DNA from: a bacterium
GTDB lineage: Bacteria; Zhuqueibacterota; QNDG01; JABMRT01
Length of the DNA: 40,804 bases
NCBI GenBank assembly: GCA_011046415.1
Contig: DSAP01000166.1
Coordinates: 1 to 40,804, forward strand
Direction: 5' to 3'
Shown here: positions 16,045-23,996 of the stretch, one piece after another
Layout of the letters: each line of letters starts with the position of its first letter
How positions within the stretch are numbered: the stretch's first letter is position 1
Program-made: the position numbers and the translations under genes
The notes under the pieces: model-generated
Databases searched by the model: none
Told to the model about the DNA's origin: nothing
What the model saw: the letters and a program-made list of their open reading frames with translations, nothing else

Positions 16045-17010
16045 CTACATCCAGCCTTTTTCCTGATAATACGTGATGGCCCCGGGATGAAAAGGCGCAG
16101 AAAGTCCTTTCAGCATTTCCTGGGGATCGAGGTTTTTAAAGGCCGCATGGGAGGCTTTGAGCTCGGCCAGGTTGTCGAAAACCGTTTTGACCAGATCATA
16201 TACCACGGCATCGGCTACGGATTCGTTGGTGACCACGGTGGCGGTGACGGCATAGGTTTCGATATCCTGGTTCACGCCTTTGTAAGTCCCGGCCGGAATT
16301 TTGGTCATGATGTAATAGGGATGCTTATCCACAAATTGTTGAATCCCTTTGGAATTGATGGGTACGATGACCAGATCAACGGATTGGGCCGGTTCTTCGA
16401 TGGCGGCGCTGGGATTGCCCACGGTAAAGAAGAAGGCGTCGATTTTACGGTCCACCAGAGCCCGGGAGGCTTCAGCCTGTTGCAGGCCTTCGGCCCGGAT
16501 ATCCTTGTTTGGATCGATGCCGTAAATCCGCAGCACATCCTCGGCATTGCCGCGCTGGCCCGAACCGGGATTACCGATATTGATGCGTTTGCCCTTCATA
16601 TCTTCAACCTTGCGGATGCCCGTATCCTTGCGGGTCACCAGCAGAACGGTTTCCGGATGCATGCTGAACACACTGCGCAGGGTTTTCAGGGGTTTTCCTT
16701 CCCAATCGGCGGTCCCGTAAAAGCCCTGCCAGTTACGATCCGACTGGGCCACGCCGAAATCGAAGGCCTGACGTTCGATGGCGTTGATACTGAACACCGA
16801 ACCACCGGTTGGCCGGCCGATGTAGTTGTATTTCTGGCCCAGGTGCTTGTTCATGATGTTGCTGATTTGCAAAGCGACCTGGTAATAGACGCCCGTGATG
16901 GACGCGCCTCCAAAAAGAATGTCCTGCTTGGCTGCCGCCGGTCGGACCGTCAAGGTCAGAGACAGGGCCAGCACCGTTGTCAACGGGATGAATCTTCTTC
17001 TGCACAACAT
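16045..17010 (-). CDS. TAXI-family TRAP solute-binding protein
   Basis: The 321-residue periplasmic protein has a signal peptide (VLALSLTLTVRPAAAKQ) and a GAGGTG ribosome site before the ATG. The TAXI-family opening is visible as LFGGASITGVYYQVALQISN, followed by RPTGGSVFSINAIERQAFDFGVAQSD and the FSMHPETVLLVTRKDTGI and GKRINIGNPGSGQRG segments. These proteins bind a carboxylate and hand it to the fused permease encoded just downstream. The C-terminal FKNLDPQEMLKGLSAPFHPGAITYYQEKG is also typical. The length is normal. No regulator is beside it, so the substrate cannot be inferred from context. Confidence 0.93.
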   Translation of the reverse strand: MLCRRRFIPLTTVLALSLTLTVRPAAAKQDILFGGASITGVYYQVALQISNIMNKHLGQKYNYIGRPTGGSVFSINAIERQAFDFGVAQSDRNWQGFYGTADWEGKPLKTLRSVFSMHPETVLLVTRKDTGIRKVEDMKGKRINIGNPGSGQRGNAEDVLRIYGIDPNKDIRAEGLQQAEASRALVDRKIDAFFFTVGNPSAAIEEPAQSVDLVIVPINSKGIQQFVDKHPYYIMTKIPAGTYKGVNQDIETYAVTATVVTNESVADAVVYDLVKTVFDNLAELKASHAAFKNLDPQEMLKGLSAPFHPGAITYYQEKGWM

Positions 17011-17548
17011 CAGAACACCTCAGCATGGTTTGATTTATATTCGATGTAATCATTGGGATAACCATGAAATCAATACAACCGTTAACGACAAACCCTTTCT
17101 CACGAACTGTCGTGTTGATTATTTGAACTCGGGTTTTCATCTTGACATCTGGCAGTTAATAATAATCGGAATCAAGATATTTCCAGAGCAGCCATTTTTC
17201 ATGAGTGTTTTCATACCTGGAAATTCCGAATACGGGCTGTCGGATCCCGGTCCGGATAAATACGTCTCTAAAATCTCGTCGAGGATATCGCGTAAAATAC
17301 TTCACGGCTAAGCGGTTTTCACCCTCTACACATCCAGGAAGCCGAACCAGGCCGTCCGTACCGCCGGATGAAGAATTTGAATGCTATATCATCGGATTTA
17401 TAATATAAAACAACGGAACCAATGTCAAGTATAAAAACGATGTAAGATTTATTTCCCGGAAAGTCTGAATGGGAGATCTTTTCAAAACAACTTGATACCT
17501 CCAGAATCACCAGATATACGGATCAGTAAAATTAACAAAAAAGAGTTC
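17011..17548. other. AT-rich spacer with no recognisable gene
   Basis: About 540 bases that are more AT-rich than the surrounding genes. Short open frames exist on both strands (for example 17205-17408 plus and 17319-17510 minus), but none has a credible ribosome site together with a protein-like composition. The minus-strand part next to 17010 should contain the TAXI gene promoter; TATAAA-like sequence is present around 17035, but no clear -35 could be picked. Confidence 0.5.
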
Positions 17549-17584
17549 CGTCCCGGACCTAGGCATGGTCTTTGGTCCGGGACG
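17549..17584 (-). terminator. intrinsic terminator of the SH3-like mini-gene
   Basis: CGTCCCGGACC and its exact complement form an 11-bp stem with a 14-nt loop. Read on the minus strand it is followed by GAACTCTTTTTTGTTAATTTT, a T-rich tract. It starts only 9 nt after the stop of the mini-gene at 17594, so it is most likely its terminator. Confidence 0.8.
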
Positions 17585-17593
17585 ATCTGAGTA

Positions 17594-17784
17594 CTACTTT
17601 TTCACCTCCCTCACATACGTATCCGCCGCCCAGCCTTCCGTGTTCTCGAGAATCCCGAGTTCCGCGGGCCTTCCAGGAGCACGGCCGCGCGTTCGCCCTG
17701 GGGGCTGCGCCGCAGGTTGAGCGATTCGGTCGCGACGACCGCCCGTGAGAGGTCCGGATTCTTTTCGAAAGAAATCGGTTTCAT
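17594..17784 (-). pseudogene. frameshifted mini-gene encoding a bacterial SH3-like domain
   Basis: On the minus strand ATG 17784 follows a GGGAGG-type site. The first frame reads MKPISFEKNPDL then VVATESLNLRRSPQGERAAVLLEG, a typical bacterial SH3 start. After LLEGP the frame turns to nonsense, but a neighbouring frame continues ELGILENTEGWAADTYVREVKK to a TAG at 17594. One missing base near the GGCCCG run (about 17672) explains this; restored, the protein would have about 63 residues. A terminator follows. With no other domain or secretion signal visible it is either a small SH3 protein, a decayed end of a larger wall-binding protein, or a sequencing error. The ORF track shows only the broken frame. 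Confidence 0.7.
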
Positions 17785-17983
17785 GCCTCCCGTTCCCCTC
17801 CCTGCCCTGAAATAAATTAAAAACAGTTTATAATTAGGAGCCGTTCGTGCTAAGCTGCTTTTCAACCATAATGTCTACCGAAGATCCATAAATATTTACT
17901 TTCATGTGTTCTTTCAGATTCTATTTCTGCAAACGAAATAATTCACCCTCGTATCCGGATTTCCGACCCATTCAAAAATTTCC

Positions 17984-18012
17984 TTGAAGTCGGGACGATT
18001 TCGATGTACATT
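17984..18012 (+). promoter_or_regulatory. candidate promoter for glyS
   Basis: TTGAAG (17984-17989) and TACATT (18007-18012) are 17 nt apart, about 60 nt before the GTG start. The spacing is ideal and the boxes are moderate matches. The layout resembles the candidate promoter at 131-159. Confidence 0.45.
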
Positions 18013-18071
18013 GTTAATCGTTTTACGTAAATGGAGTTATCGAATCTGAAACGTCCCAAGGAGGGTTCAGG

Positions 18072-19586
18072 GTGTCCAACATCACCATGGAAAAAATAGT
18101 CTCCCTGTGCAAACGGAGGGGATTCATCTTTCAGTCGAGCGAAATCTACGGCGGCCTCAAGGCCAGTTATGATTACGGACCACTCGGCGTGGAGCTGAAA
18201 CGGAACATCAAGGACGCCTGGTGGCGCGACATGGTGCATGGTCGCGAGGACATCGTGGGCCTCGACTGTTCGATCATCATGCATCCGGATGTCTGGAAGG
18301 CCTCGGGCCATCTGGCCGGATTCAGCGACCCCCTCGTGGACTGCAGGAACTGCAAGGAACGGTTCCGGGCGGACAAGGCGCCCGGGGCCGAGCCGGGCGC
18401 GACCGTCACCTATGCGGAGGGCGGGAAGTCCGGCGGCAAGAAATTGTCCGGAACCGTGGACCCACGCGGATACGTCTGTCCCGTGTGCGGCTCCCCGGAC
18501 CTCTCACCCGAGCGCCAGTTCAACCTCATGTTCCGGACTTCCCTGGGGCCGGTAGACCCCCTGCAGCAGATCGCGGATGCGGCCGGGGAACTGGCCGCGC
18601 TGGACTCCAAATCCCGCATGGCGCGGCTGGCCGAAATCGTGGGCCAGTCGGCCGTATATCTCCGCCCGGAGACGGCCCAGGGCATGTTCGTCAATTTCCG
18701 GAATGTCCTCGACAGCTCGCGCCTCAAGCCCCCGTTCGGCATCGCCCAGGTCGGCAAGAGCTACCGCAACGAAATCACCACCTCGAATCTGACCTTCCGT
18801 ACCTGCGAATTCGAACAGATGGAGATGGAGTTCTTCTGCAAGCCGGGAACGGACGAAGAATGGTTTGCCTACTGGCGGGATACGCGGCTGGAATGGTATA
18901 TCCGTCTCGGCATTCATCGCGACCGGCTCCGCCTCCGGGATCATGAACCCTCGGAACTGGCCCATTACGCCAAGGCTTGCTCGGATGTGGAGTATTTCTT
19001 CCCCTTCGAAAACGTCGTCGGCACGGGCGAATGGGGCGAACTCGAGGGCATCGCAAACCGCACGGACTACGACCTGAAGAAACATTCCGAATACTCCGGA
19101 AAGGAGCTGGAATATTTCGATCCCGACACCCAGGAGCATTACACACCCTATGTGATCGAACCGGCGGCGGGCGCCGACCGGGCCGCGCTCGCGTTTCTCT
19201 GCGACGCATATGACGAAGAAACCGTGATCACGCCGAAAGGCCAAGAGGAGACGCGGACCGTGCTCCGCTTTCACCCCCGCATCGCGCCGATCAAAGCGGC
19301 CGTGTTCCCCCTGGTTAAACGGGACGGGATGCCCGAAAAAGCCCGTGCGATCATCGGAACTCTCCTGAAGGAGGGGATCAACTGTTTTTACGACCAGTCC
19401 GGCGCGGTCGGCCGCCGCTACCGCCGTATGGACGAGGCCGGAACGCCGTTCTGCATCACGGTCGATTCCCAGACCCTGACGGACGACACGGTCACGATAC
19501 GCGATCGGGACACGATGGCCCAGGAGCGGGTTCCCGCCGGCGGACTCGGAGAAATCCTCAAACAGCGGATCTGGGGTGAAAAATAA
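18072..19586 (+). CDS. glyS: glycyl-tRNA synthetase, homodimeric class II type
   Basis: GTG 18072 lies after AAGGAGGG; the next ATG is five codons on. The 504-residue enzyme charges tRNA-Gly with glycine using ATP in the cytoplasm. It starts with the family signature MEKIVSLCKRRGFIFQSSEIYGG and DYGPLG. Class II motif 2 is seen as GKSYRNEI with FRTCEFEQMEMEFF. A Cys pair at CRNC and another at CPVC (~95-145) probably bind zinc. The C-terminal anticodon-binding domain has KEGINCFYDQSGAVGRRYRRMDEAGTPFCITVD. It is slightly longer than the ~460-residue Bacillus type because of the zinc-containing insertion. It stands alone with its own promoter; a new promoter follows for ssb. Confidence 0.97.
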   Translation: MSNITMEKIVSLCKRRGFIFQSSEIYGGLKASYDYGPLGVELKRNIKDAWWRDMVHGREDIVGLDCSIIMHPDVWKASGHLAGFSDPLVDCRNCKERFRADKAPGAEPGATVTYAEGGKSGGKKLSGTVDPRGYVCPVCGSPDLSPERQFNLMFRTSLGPVDPLQQIADAAGELAALDSKSRMARLAEIVGQSAVYLRPETAQGMFVNFRNVLDSSRLKPPFGIAQVGKSYRNEITTSNLTFRTCEFEQMEMEFFCKPGTDEEWFAYWRDTRLEWYIRLGIHRDRLRLRDHEPSELAHYAKACSDVEYFFPFENVVGTGEWGELEGIANRTDYDLKKHSEYSGKELEYFDPDTQEHYTPYVIEPAAGADRAALAFLCDAYDEETVITPKGQEETRTVLRFHPRIAPIKAAVFPLVKRDGMPEKARAIIGTLLKEGINCFYDQSGAVGRRYRRMDEAGTPFCITVDSQTLTDDTVTIRDRDTMAQERVPAGGLGEILKQRIWGEK

Positions 19587-19607
19587 TCCCCGAAAGAGGG
19601 ATATGTC

Positions 19608-19636
19608 TTGACAAACTGTCCCGAAAATTGTAAACT
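19608..19636 (+). promoter_or_regulatory. sigma-70 promoter for ssb
   Basis: A perfect TTGACA (19608-19613) is followed after 17 nt by TAAACT (19631-19636), with TATAAC overlapping. It lies in AT-rich DNA just after glyS and leaves a leader of about 140 nt before the ssb ATG. Confidence 0.75.
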
Positions 19637-19781
19637 ATAACGTCTTTGCAATGCGCTCTCAGCGGCTTTCGGAACCATGGAAAGGCGCGTGGTCAGAGAA
19701 AAGGGTTCTCGCGCCACCTCCCGGACGGGACGGCACCCCAAAGGCATCGTCTATCAATCTCATGGTCAAAAGGAGGTTCGT

Positions 19782-20201
19782 ATGGCAAGAGGACGCGGAA
19801 CCGTCAACAAAGTTACTTTGATCGGCCGGCTGGGTGCCGATCCGCAATTGAAGTATACACCTTCAGGGCGGGCCACCGTGAACTTCAACCTTGCGACCAA
19901 CGCATCCTGGAAAGACCAGGACGGCAACACACAGGAGAGAACCGACTGGCACCGGATCGTGGCCTGGAGCAAGCTGGCCGAGGTCATGGGGGAATGGCTG
20001 AAAAAGGGCAGCCTGGTCTATCTGGAAGGACGCCTGCAGACCCGGACATACGACGACGACAAGGGCGTGAAACGGTATATCACCGAAGTGGTCGCCTCCG
20101 ACATGGAGATGCTCGGCGGTAAGGGACAGGGCGATGCTTCGGATTCGGCCGCCCCTGCCGACATCCCCGAAGGGGAGCCCGAGGACGATCTGCCGTTTTA
20201 A
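19782..20201 (+). CDS. ssb: single-stranded DNA-binding protein
   Basis: The track ORF starts upstream at 19677, but AAAGGAGG directly before ATG 19782 and homology fix the start, giving 139 residues. The OB-fold is recognisable: [64 protein letters not shown] and [14 protein letters not shown] short acidic linker leads to the canonical acidic tip DDLPF, the docking peptide for SSB-interacting repair and replication proteins. SSB coats single-stranded DNA during replication, recombination and repair. The linker is shorter than in E. coli SSB (178 residues). It is transcribed from its own promoter and ends at a clear terminator. Confidence 0.97.
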   Translation: MARGRGTVNKVTLIGRLGADPQLKYTPSGRATVNFNLATNASWKDQDGNTQERTDWHRIVAWSKLAEVMGEWLKKGSLVYLEGRLQTRTYDDDKGVKRYITEVVASDMEMLGGKGQGDASDSAAPADIPEGEPEDDLPF

Positions 20202-20212
20202 CATCGAGACAG

Positions 20213-20244
20213 AAAAGGATCCGGTCCGCATCCCGGATCCTTTT
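20213..20244 (+). terminator. intrinsic terminator between ssb and cdd
   Basis: AAAAGGATCCGG and CCGGATCCTTTT form a near-perfect stem around a short loop, ending in TTTTCTCTT. It begins 11 nt after the ssb stop and ends only 14 nt before the cdd start codon. Confidence 0.8.
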
Positions 20245-20258
20245 CTCTTGGTTACCCC

Positions 20259-20657
20259 ATGGACAGCGACAGAGATCTCTTCGAAATAGCGAAACGGGCG
20301 CTCGGGAATGCTTACGCCCCCTACTCCCGGTTCCGTGTCGGCGCGGCCGTCCTGACTCGGGAAGGAAACGTGTATTCAGGCTGCAATGTGGAGAACAGCT
20401 CCTACGGGCTGACCGTGTGCGCCGAACGAAACGCCGTATTCAAGGCGATTTCAGAGGGTGCCCGGGCATTCGATACCCTGGCGCTGGTCTCGGAATCTTC
20501 GCATCCCGTCTCTCCCTGCGGGGCCTGCCTGCAGGTCCTTTCGGAATTCACTCCCGCGCTGCGCATCCTGCTGTGCACGCCGGACGGAATTCGTCGAACA
20601 ACGACACTGTCGGAGCTGCTTCCGGATGCCTTCGGGCCGGACGACCTCCCACGATAA
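20259..20657 (+). CDS. cdd: cytidine deaminase
   Basis: The 132-residue protein matches the small tetrameric cytidine deaminases. It has the substrate loop YAPYSRFRVGAAVLT, the first zinc motif CNVENSSYGLTVCAERNA (catalytic Cys and Glu) and the second motif PCGACLQVLSEF, giving three zinc cysteines. The enzyme hydrolyses cytidine and deoxycytidine to uridine and deoxyuridine in pyrimidine salvage. No good Shine-Dalgarno is visible before the ATG, and the ssb terminator ends 14 nt upstream. It leads a compact run (pilT, pilU-like, nucleoside phosphorylase, methyltransferase), so it may share regulation with the purine salvage gene. Confidence 0.96.
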   Translation: MDSDRDLFEIAKRALGNAYAPYSRFRVGAAVLTREGNVYSGCNVENSSYGLTVCAERNAVFKAISEGARAFDTLALVSESSHPVSPCGACLQVLSEFTPALRILLCTPDGIRRTTTLSELLPDAFGPDDLPR

Positions 20658-20683
20658 CCGCAACAGAAACGGTGTGAAACGAA

Positions 20684-22039
20684 ATGACCCCCCCCCTGCC
20701 CTCTTTCGATGCGTTCGTCGAAAAAATGCTGATTCACAACAAACTCATCGGAGAAACCCAGCTGAAACAGGCCCGGACGTTCCTGGATCAGAACTCCGGC
20801 CAGACGCTGCTCGATGTCCTGACCCGGGCCGGCATCGTGAAGGAGCGCCACGCGGAGATCATCCGGCGCCGGTATCAGGAACTGCAGTCCGGGGGAACCA
20901 ACCAAACCGCATCCGTCGCACCGGAGCCGCCCCCTTCCGGCGCCCCGTCCGCGAAGCCGGACGGCCAGGCGGCCCGGACGCTGCCCGATTATCTGGCCGC
21001 GAGCCGCAAACTGGGCGCATCCGATCTCCACATCATCCCCAATCTGCCGCCCGTCATCCGGCTGCACGGCCGGCTGAAACGTCTCCAGGACCGAAAGCTT
21101 TCCGCGGAAGAGACGGAGGCGCTGCTGTTCGGCGTGCTGTCTCCGGAGGCGCGGGACCGGCTCCATCACAATCAGGCGCTGGACACCTGCCTCGAGATTC
21201 CGGGCCAGGGGCGCTACAGGAGCTGCTTCATCCGGCAGACCACCGGCTGGGACGGCGCGTTCCGGATCATCCGCACCGAAGTGCCGACCCTGAAATCGCT
21301 GGGCCTGCCGGAAAGCGTCCAGCGGCTCACCGAATACAACCAGGGACTGGTCCTCGTGACCGGACCGGCGGGGGCGGGCAAATCCACGACGCTGGCCGCC
21401 ATGGTCGAGCTGGTCAATCAGACCCGGAACGAGCACATCATCACGCTCGAAGATCCGATCGAATATGTCTTCACGCCCGTCAAATCGCATATCAGCCAGC
21501 GCGCCGTCGCGTCTCACACGCTGAGTTTCGCCGCGGCCCTGCGCGCGGCCCTGCGTGAGGATCCGGACGTCATCCTGATCGGCGAACTCCGTGACCGGGA
21601 CACCGCATCTCTGGCCATCACGGCCGCCGAAACCGGCCATCTGGTATTCGCCACGCTGCATACGAACAGCGCTTCCCAGACCATCATGCGGCTCATGGAT
21701 TTTTTCCCGCCCGACCAGCAGGGACAGATCCGGGCCATGGTCAGCGAATCGATCCGCGGCATCGTCTGCCAGCGTCTGATCCCGGCGAAATCCGGGGACG
21801 GCCGGGTATTGGCGCTCGAGATCATGTTCAACAATTCGGCCATCGCGAACCTCATCCGGGAAGACAAGTTGTTCCAGATTCCCAACATGATCCGCATCAA
21901 CCGCAGGGACGGCATGCAATTGCTCGAGGAATCCATCCAGGAACTGCTACGGGCCGGCCGGATCGATCCGACGGAGGCCCATCATGCGATCGTGGAACAG
22001 ATGCTGTTCCAGGATCAGGGCGAAAACAAGGGGCGCTGA
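20684..22039 (+). CDS. pilT: PilT-type ATPase with extra N-terminal domain
   Basis: The 451-residue protein belongs to the type IV pilus retraction ATPases. The ATPase core (~100-440) has Walker A GPAGAGKSTT (~227), the Asp box EDPIEYVF, Walker B VILIGELRDRDT, His box HLVFATLHTNSA and the PilT-like AIANLIRE segment. Residues 1-70 are an added helical domain (IGETQLKQARTFLDQNSGQTLLDVLTRAGI) resembling the N-domain of PilB/GspE ATPases, joined by a Pro/Ala-rich linker; standard PilT (~345 residues) lacks this. PilT depolymerises pilin to power twitching and DNA uptake. It precedes a second PilT-family gene by 9 nt. The gene symbol is by similarity, since PilT2-type paralogues are possible. Confidence 0.88.
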   Translation: MTPPLPSFDAFVEKMLIHNKLIGETQLKQARTFLDQNSGQTLLDVLTRAGIVKERHAEIIRRRYQELQSGGTNQTASVAPEPPPSGAPSAKPDGQAARTLPDYLAASRKLGASDLHIIPNLPPVIRLHGRLKRLQDRKLSAEETEALLFGVLSPEARDRLHHNQALDTCLEIPGQGRYRSCFIRQTTGWDGAFRIIRTEVPTLKSLGLPESVQRLTEYNQGLVLVTGPAGAGKSTTLAAMVELVNQTRNEHIITLEDPIEYVFTPVKSHISQRAVASHTLSFAAALRAALREDPDVILIGELRDRDTASLAITAAETGHLVFATLHTNSASQTIMRLMDFFPPDQQGQIRAMVSESIRGIVCQRLIPAKSGDGRVLALEIMFNNSAIANLIREDKLFQIPNMIRINRRDGMQLLEESIQELLRAGRIDPTEAHHAIVEQMLFQDQGENKGR

Positions 22040-22048
22040 GGAAAACAT

Positions 22049-23119
22049 ATGGCGAAAATCGACAGCCTGTTCGACGTCCTGCTTGCACAAGAGGGCTCCG
22101 ATCTGCATCTGCTCGAGGGAGAGCGGCCCAAGATCCGCGTCCACGGGTGGCTGAAGCCCATCGAAAAGGAACCGGCGCTGACACGCGAAACCCTCCAGGG
22201 TTATCTGGAGGAAATCTGCGAGCCGGACCGTTGGGCACGTTTCCTCGAAACCATGGACCTCGATTTCGCCTACGAGAAGGATGCCCGGTTCCGGTTCCGT
22301 TCCAATTACTATTTTCATCTGAAGGGCATGGGAGCGGTTTTCCGGACCATCCCGACCGAGATCCAGACGATGGAGACGCTGAATCTTCCCCCCGTCCTGA
22401 AAACATTCGCACAGTTGCGCTCCGGCCTGGTGCTCGTGACCGGACCCACCGGTTCGGGAAAATCCACGACTCTGGCCGGACTGATCGATTATATCAATCA
22501 GACCGATTCCCGCTATATCCTGACGATCGAAGAGCCCATCGAATTCGTCCATCAGAACAGGAAGAGTCATTTCTGCCAGCGGGAGGTCGGCGTGGATACG
22601 CCCTCCTTCGCGGCCGCCCTGCGCGACGCCTCACGCCAGGATACGGACGTCATCCTCGTGGGCGAGATGCGCGATTACGAGACCATCGCGCTCGCCATTT
22701 CCGCGGCGGCCATGGGCACGCTGGTCTTCGGGACGCTGCACACCAATTCGGCGAGCAAGGCCATCGACCGGATCATCGATGTGTTCCCGGCCGAGGAACA
22801 GAACAAGGCCCGCACCATGCTGTCCGATTCATTGCGCGGCGTCTGTGCGCAGCTTCTGTTGAAACGCAAGGGCGGCGCGGGACGGATCGCGGCGAATGAA
22901 ATCCTCCTGGCGACCCAGGGGTTGTCCAAGAGCATCCGCGAGGGCAATCTCTCCAACATCCGCAACATCATCCAGGCCGGCAAGTCCAACGGCATGCAGC
23001 TCATGGACGACGTGATCGAGAAATATCTCGCCGAACGGATCATCGACGGCGAGGAGGCCTATTTCAAGGCCCAGGACAAGAAGCGTTTCATCCAGTACGC
23101 GCCGAAGGGACTGGCGTAG
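22049..23119 (+). CDS. PilT/PilU-family pilus retraction ATPase
   Basis: The 356-residue hexameric ATPase has the normal PilT length. It shows an N-terminal PAS-like fold (LLAQEGSDLHLLEGERPKIRVHGWL), Walker A GPTGSGKSTT (~132), Asp box EEPIEFVHQN, Walker B VILVGEMRDYET and His box TLVFGTLHTNSASKAIDRIIDVFP. The AIRNLIRE signature of PilT is replaced by GLSKSIREGNL, so a PilU-type accessory retraction role is likely. The tandem PilT-PilU arrangement is common in type IV pilus systems. No pilin or pilus assembly gene lies in this window. It follows the first ATPase by 9 nt. Confidence 0.88.
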   Translation: MAKIDSLFDVLLAQEGSDLHLLEGERPKIRVHGWLKPIEKEPALTRETLQGYLEEICEPDRWARFLETMDLDFAYEKDARFRFRSNYYFHLKGMGAVFRTIPTEIQTMETLNLPPVLKTFAQLRSGLVLVTGPTGSGKSTTLAGLIDYINQTDSRYILTIEEPIEFVHQNRKSHFCQREVGVDTPSFAAALRDASRQDTDVILVGEMRDYETIALAISAAAMGTLVFGTLHTNSASKAIDRIIDVFPAEEQNKARTMLSDSLRGVCAQLLLKRKGGAGRIAANEILLATQGLSKSIREGNLSNIRNIIQAGKSNGMQLMDDVIEKYLAERIIDGEEAYFKAQDKKRFIQYAPKGLA

Positions 23120-23150
23120 GCCGCGGTTTCCTCATCATAAGGACAAGACA

Positions 23151-23996
23151 TTGAGACCGGACATCTGGCAAAAGGTTCAGGATACGGCGGAATGGCTTCA
23201 AAGCCGGATCCGGAACCGCGAACCGCGCATCGGCCTGGTGCTCGGCTCGGGCCTCGGCGCCCTGGCCGACCGGCTTTCGGACCCCGTGGTCATCCCGACC
23301 TCCGAAATCCCGCTCTGGCCGGTCTCGACCGTCTCCGGCCACCGCGGCCGGATCGTGTCGGGCGGCCTGGACGGTGTGCCGGTGCTCGTCCAGCAGGGAC
23401 GCGTCCATTATTATGAAGGGTACGGGATGGACGAGGTGGTCTTCGCCGTGCGCGTCTTCGCGGGACTCGGCATCCGGAGCCTGATCATCACGAATGCATC
23501 CGGCGCCCTGAATCCCGATTTCTCCCCCGGCGACCTGATGCTCATCACCGATCATCTCAACGCGATGGGCGTCAATCCCCTCGTCGGGCCGAACGACGAC
23601 CGCTTCGGCCCCCGGTTCCCGGACATGTCCGCGCCGTACGACCCGGAGTATCTGCGAATTGCCGGGGCGGCGGCCGAAGCGGAGAAAATCCGGGTGCGGA
23701 ACGGCGTGCTCGTGGCGGTGACGGGCCCCAGCTACGAAACCGCCGCGGAAGTCCGCATGCTACGCCTGTTGGGCGGCGACGCCGTCTGCATGTCCACCGT
23801 GCCCGAAGTCATCGCCGCGGTTCATCTGGGCCTCCGCGTCCTCGGCGTCTCGTGTATCACCAATCTGTCCACAGGCCTTTCCGACACCAGGCTCCATCAC
23901 GCGGAGGTCGAAGAGGGCGCGCGCCGGGTGGCGGAGGATTTCCACCGCCTGATACGGCGCGTCGTGAAGGCCATTCATCCCGGCCGGCCGGGATGA
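23151..23996 (+). CDS. punA: purine nucleoside phosphorylase
   Basis: Starts with TTG 23151 behind AAGGA; no ATG lies nearby in frame. The 281-residue enzyme belongs to the trimeric PNP/MTAP family: phosphate loop GLVLGSGLG, HRG, QGRVHYYEGY, ITNASGAL, MLITDHLNAMGVNPLVGPNDD, TGPSYETAAEVRMLR, MSTVPEVIAA and ITNLSTGLS. It splits inosine or guanosine with phosphate into base and ribose-1-phosphate. The first residue of the usual GMSTVPEV motif is Cys here. With cdd it suggests nucleoside salvage. Its stop overlaps the next start as ATGA. Confidence 0.93.
   Translation: MRPDIWQKVQDTAEWLQSRIRNREPRIGLVLGSGLGALADRLSDPVVIPTSEIPLWPVSTVSGHRGRIVSGGLDGVPVLVQQGRVHYYEGYGMDEVVFAVRVFAGLGIRSLIITNASGALNPDFSPGDLMLITDHLNAMGVNPLVGPNDDRFGPRFPDMSAPYDPEYLRIAGAAAEAEKIRVRNGVLVAVTGPSYETAAEVRMLRLLGGDAVCMSTVPEVIAAVHLGLRVLGVSCITNLSTGLSDTRLHHAEVEEGARRVAEDFHRLIRRVVKAIHPGRPG

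Noticed and set aside
17142-17168. TTGACA near TAATAATAAT as a plus-strand promoter
   Set aside because: The spacing to any TATAAT-like hexamer is 12-15 nt and no gene follows on that strand for about 900 bases.
17229-17262. Possible attachment-site copy of the tRNA-Ala 3' end
   Set aside because: GGATCCCGGTCC resembles part of the T-arm but only in a short gapped match; no exact repeat of the tRNA end was found near the TRAP block.
17205-17408. 67-residue plus-strand ORF in the AT-rich spacer
   Set aside because: No ribosome site, no protein-like pattern and no neighbour in the same orientation until glyS.
20402-21919. 505-residue minus-strand ORF
   Set aside because: Antisense to cdd and pilT; no motif and no ribosome site.
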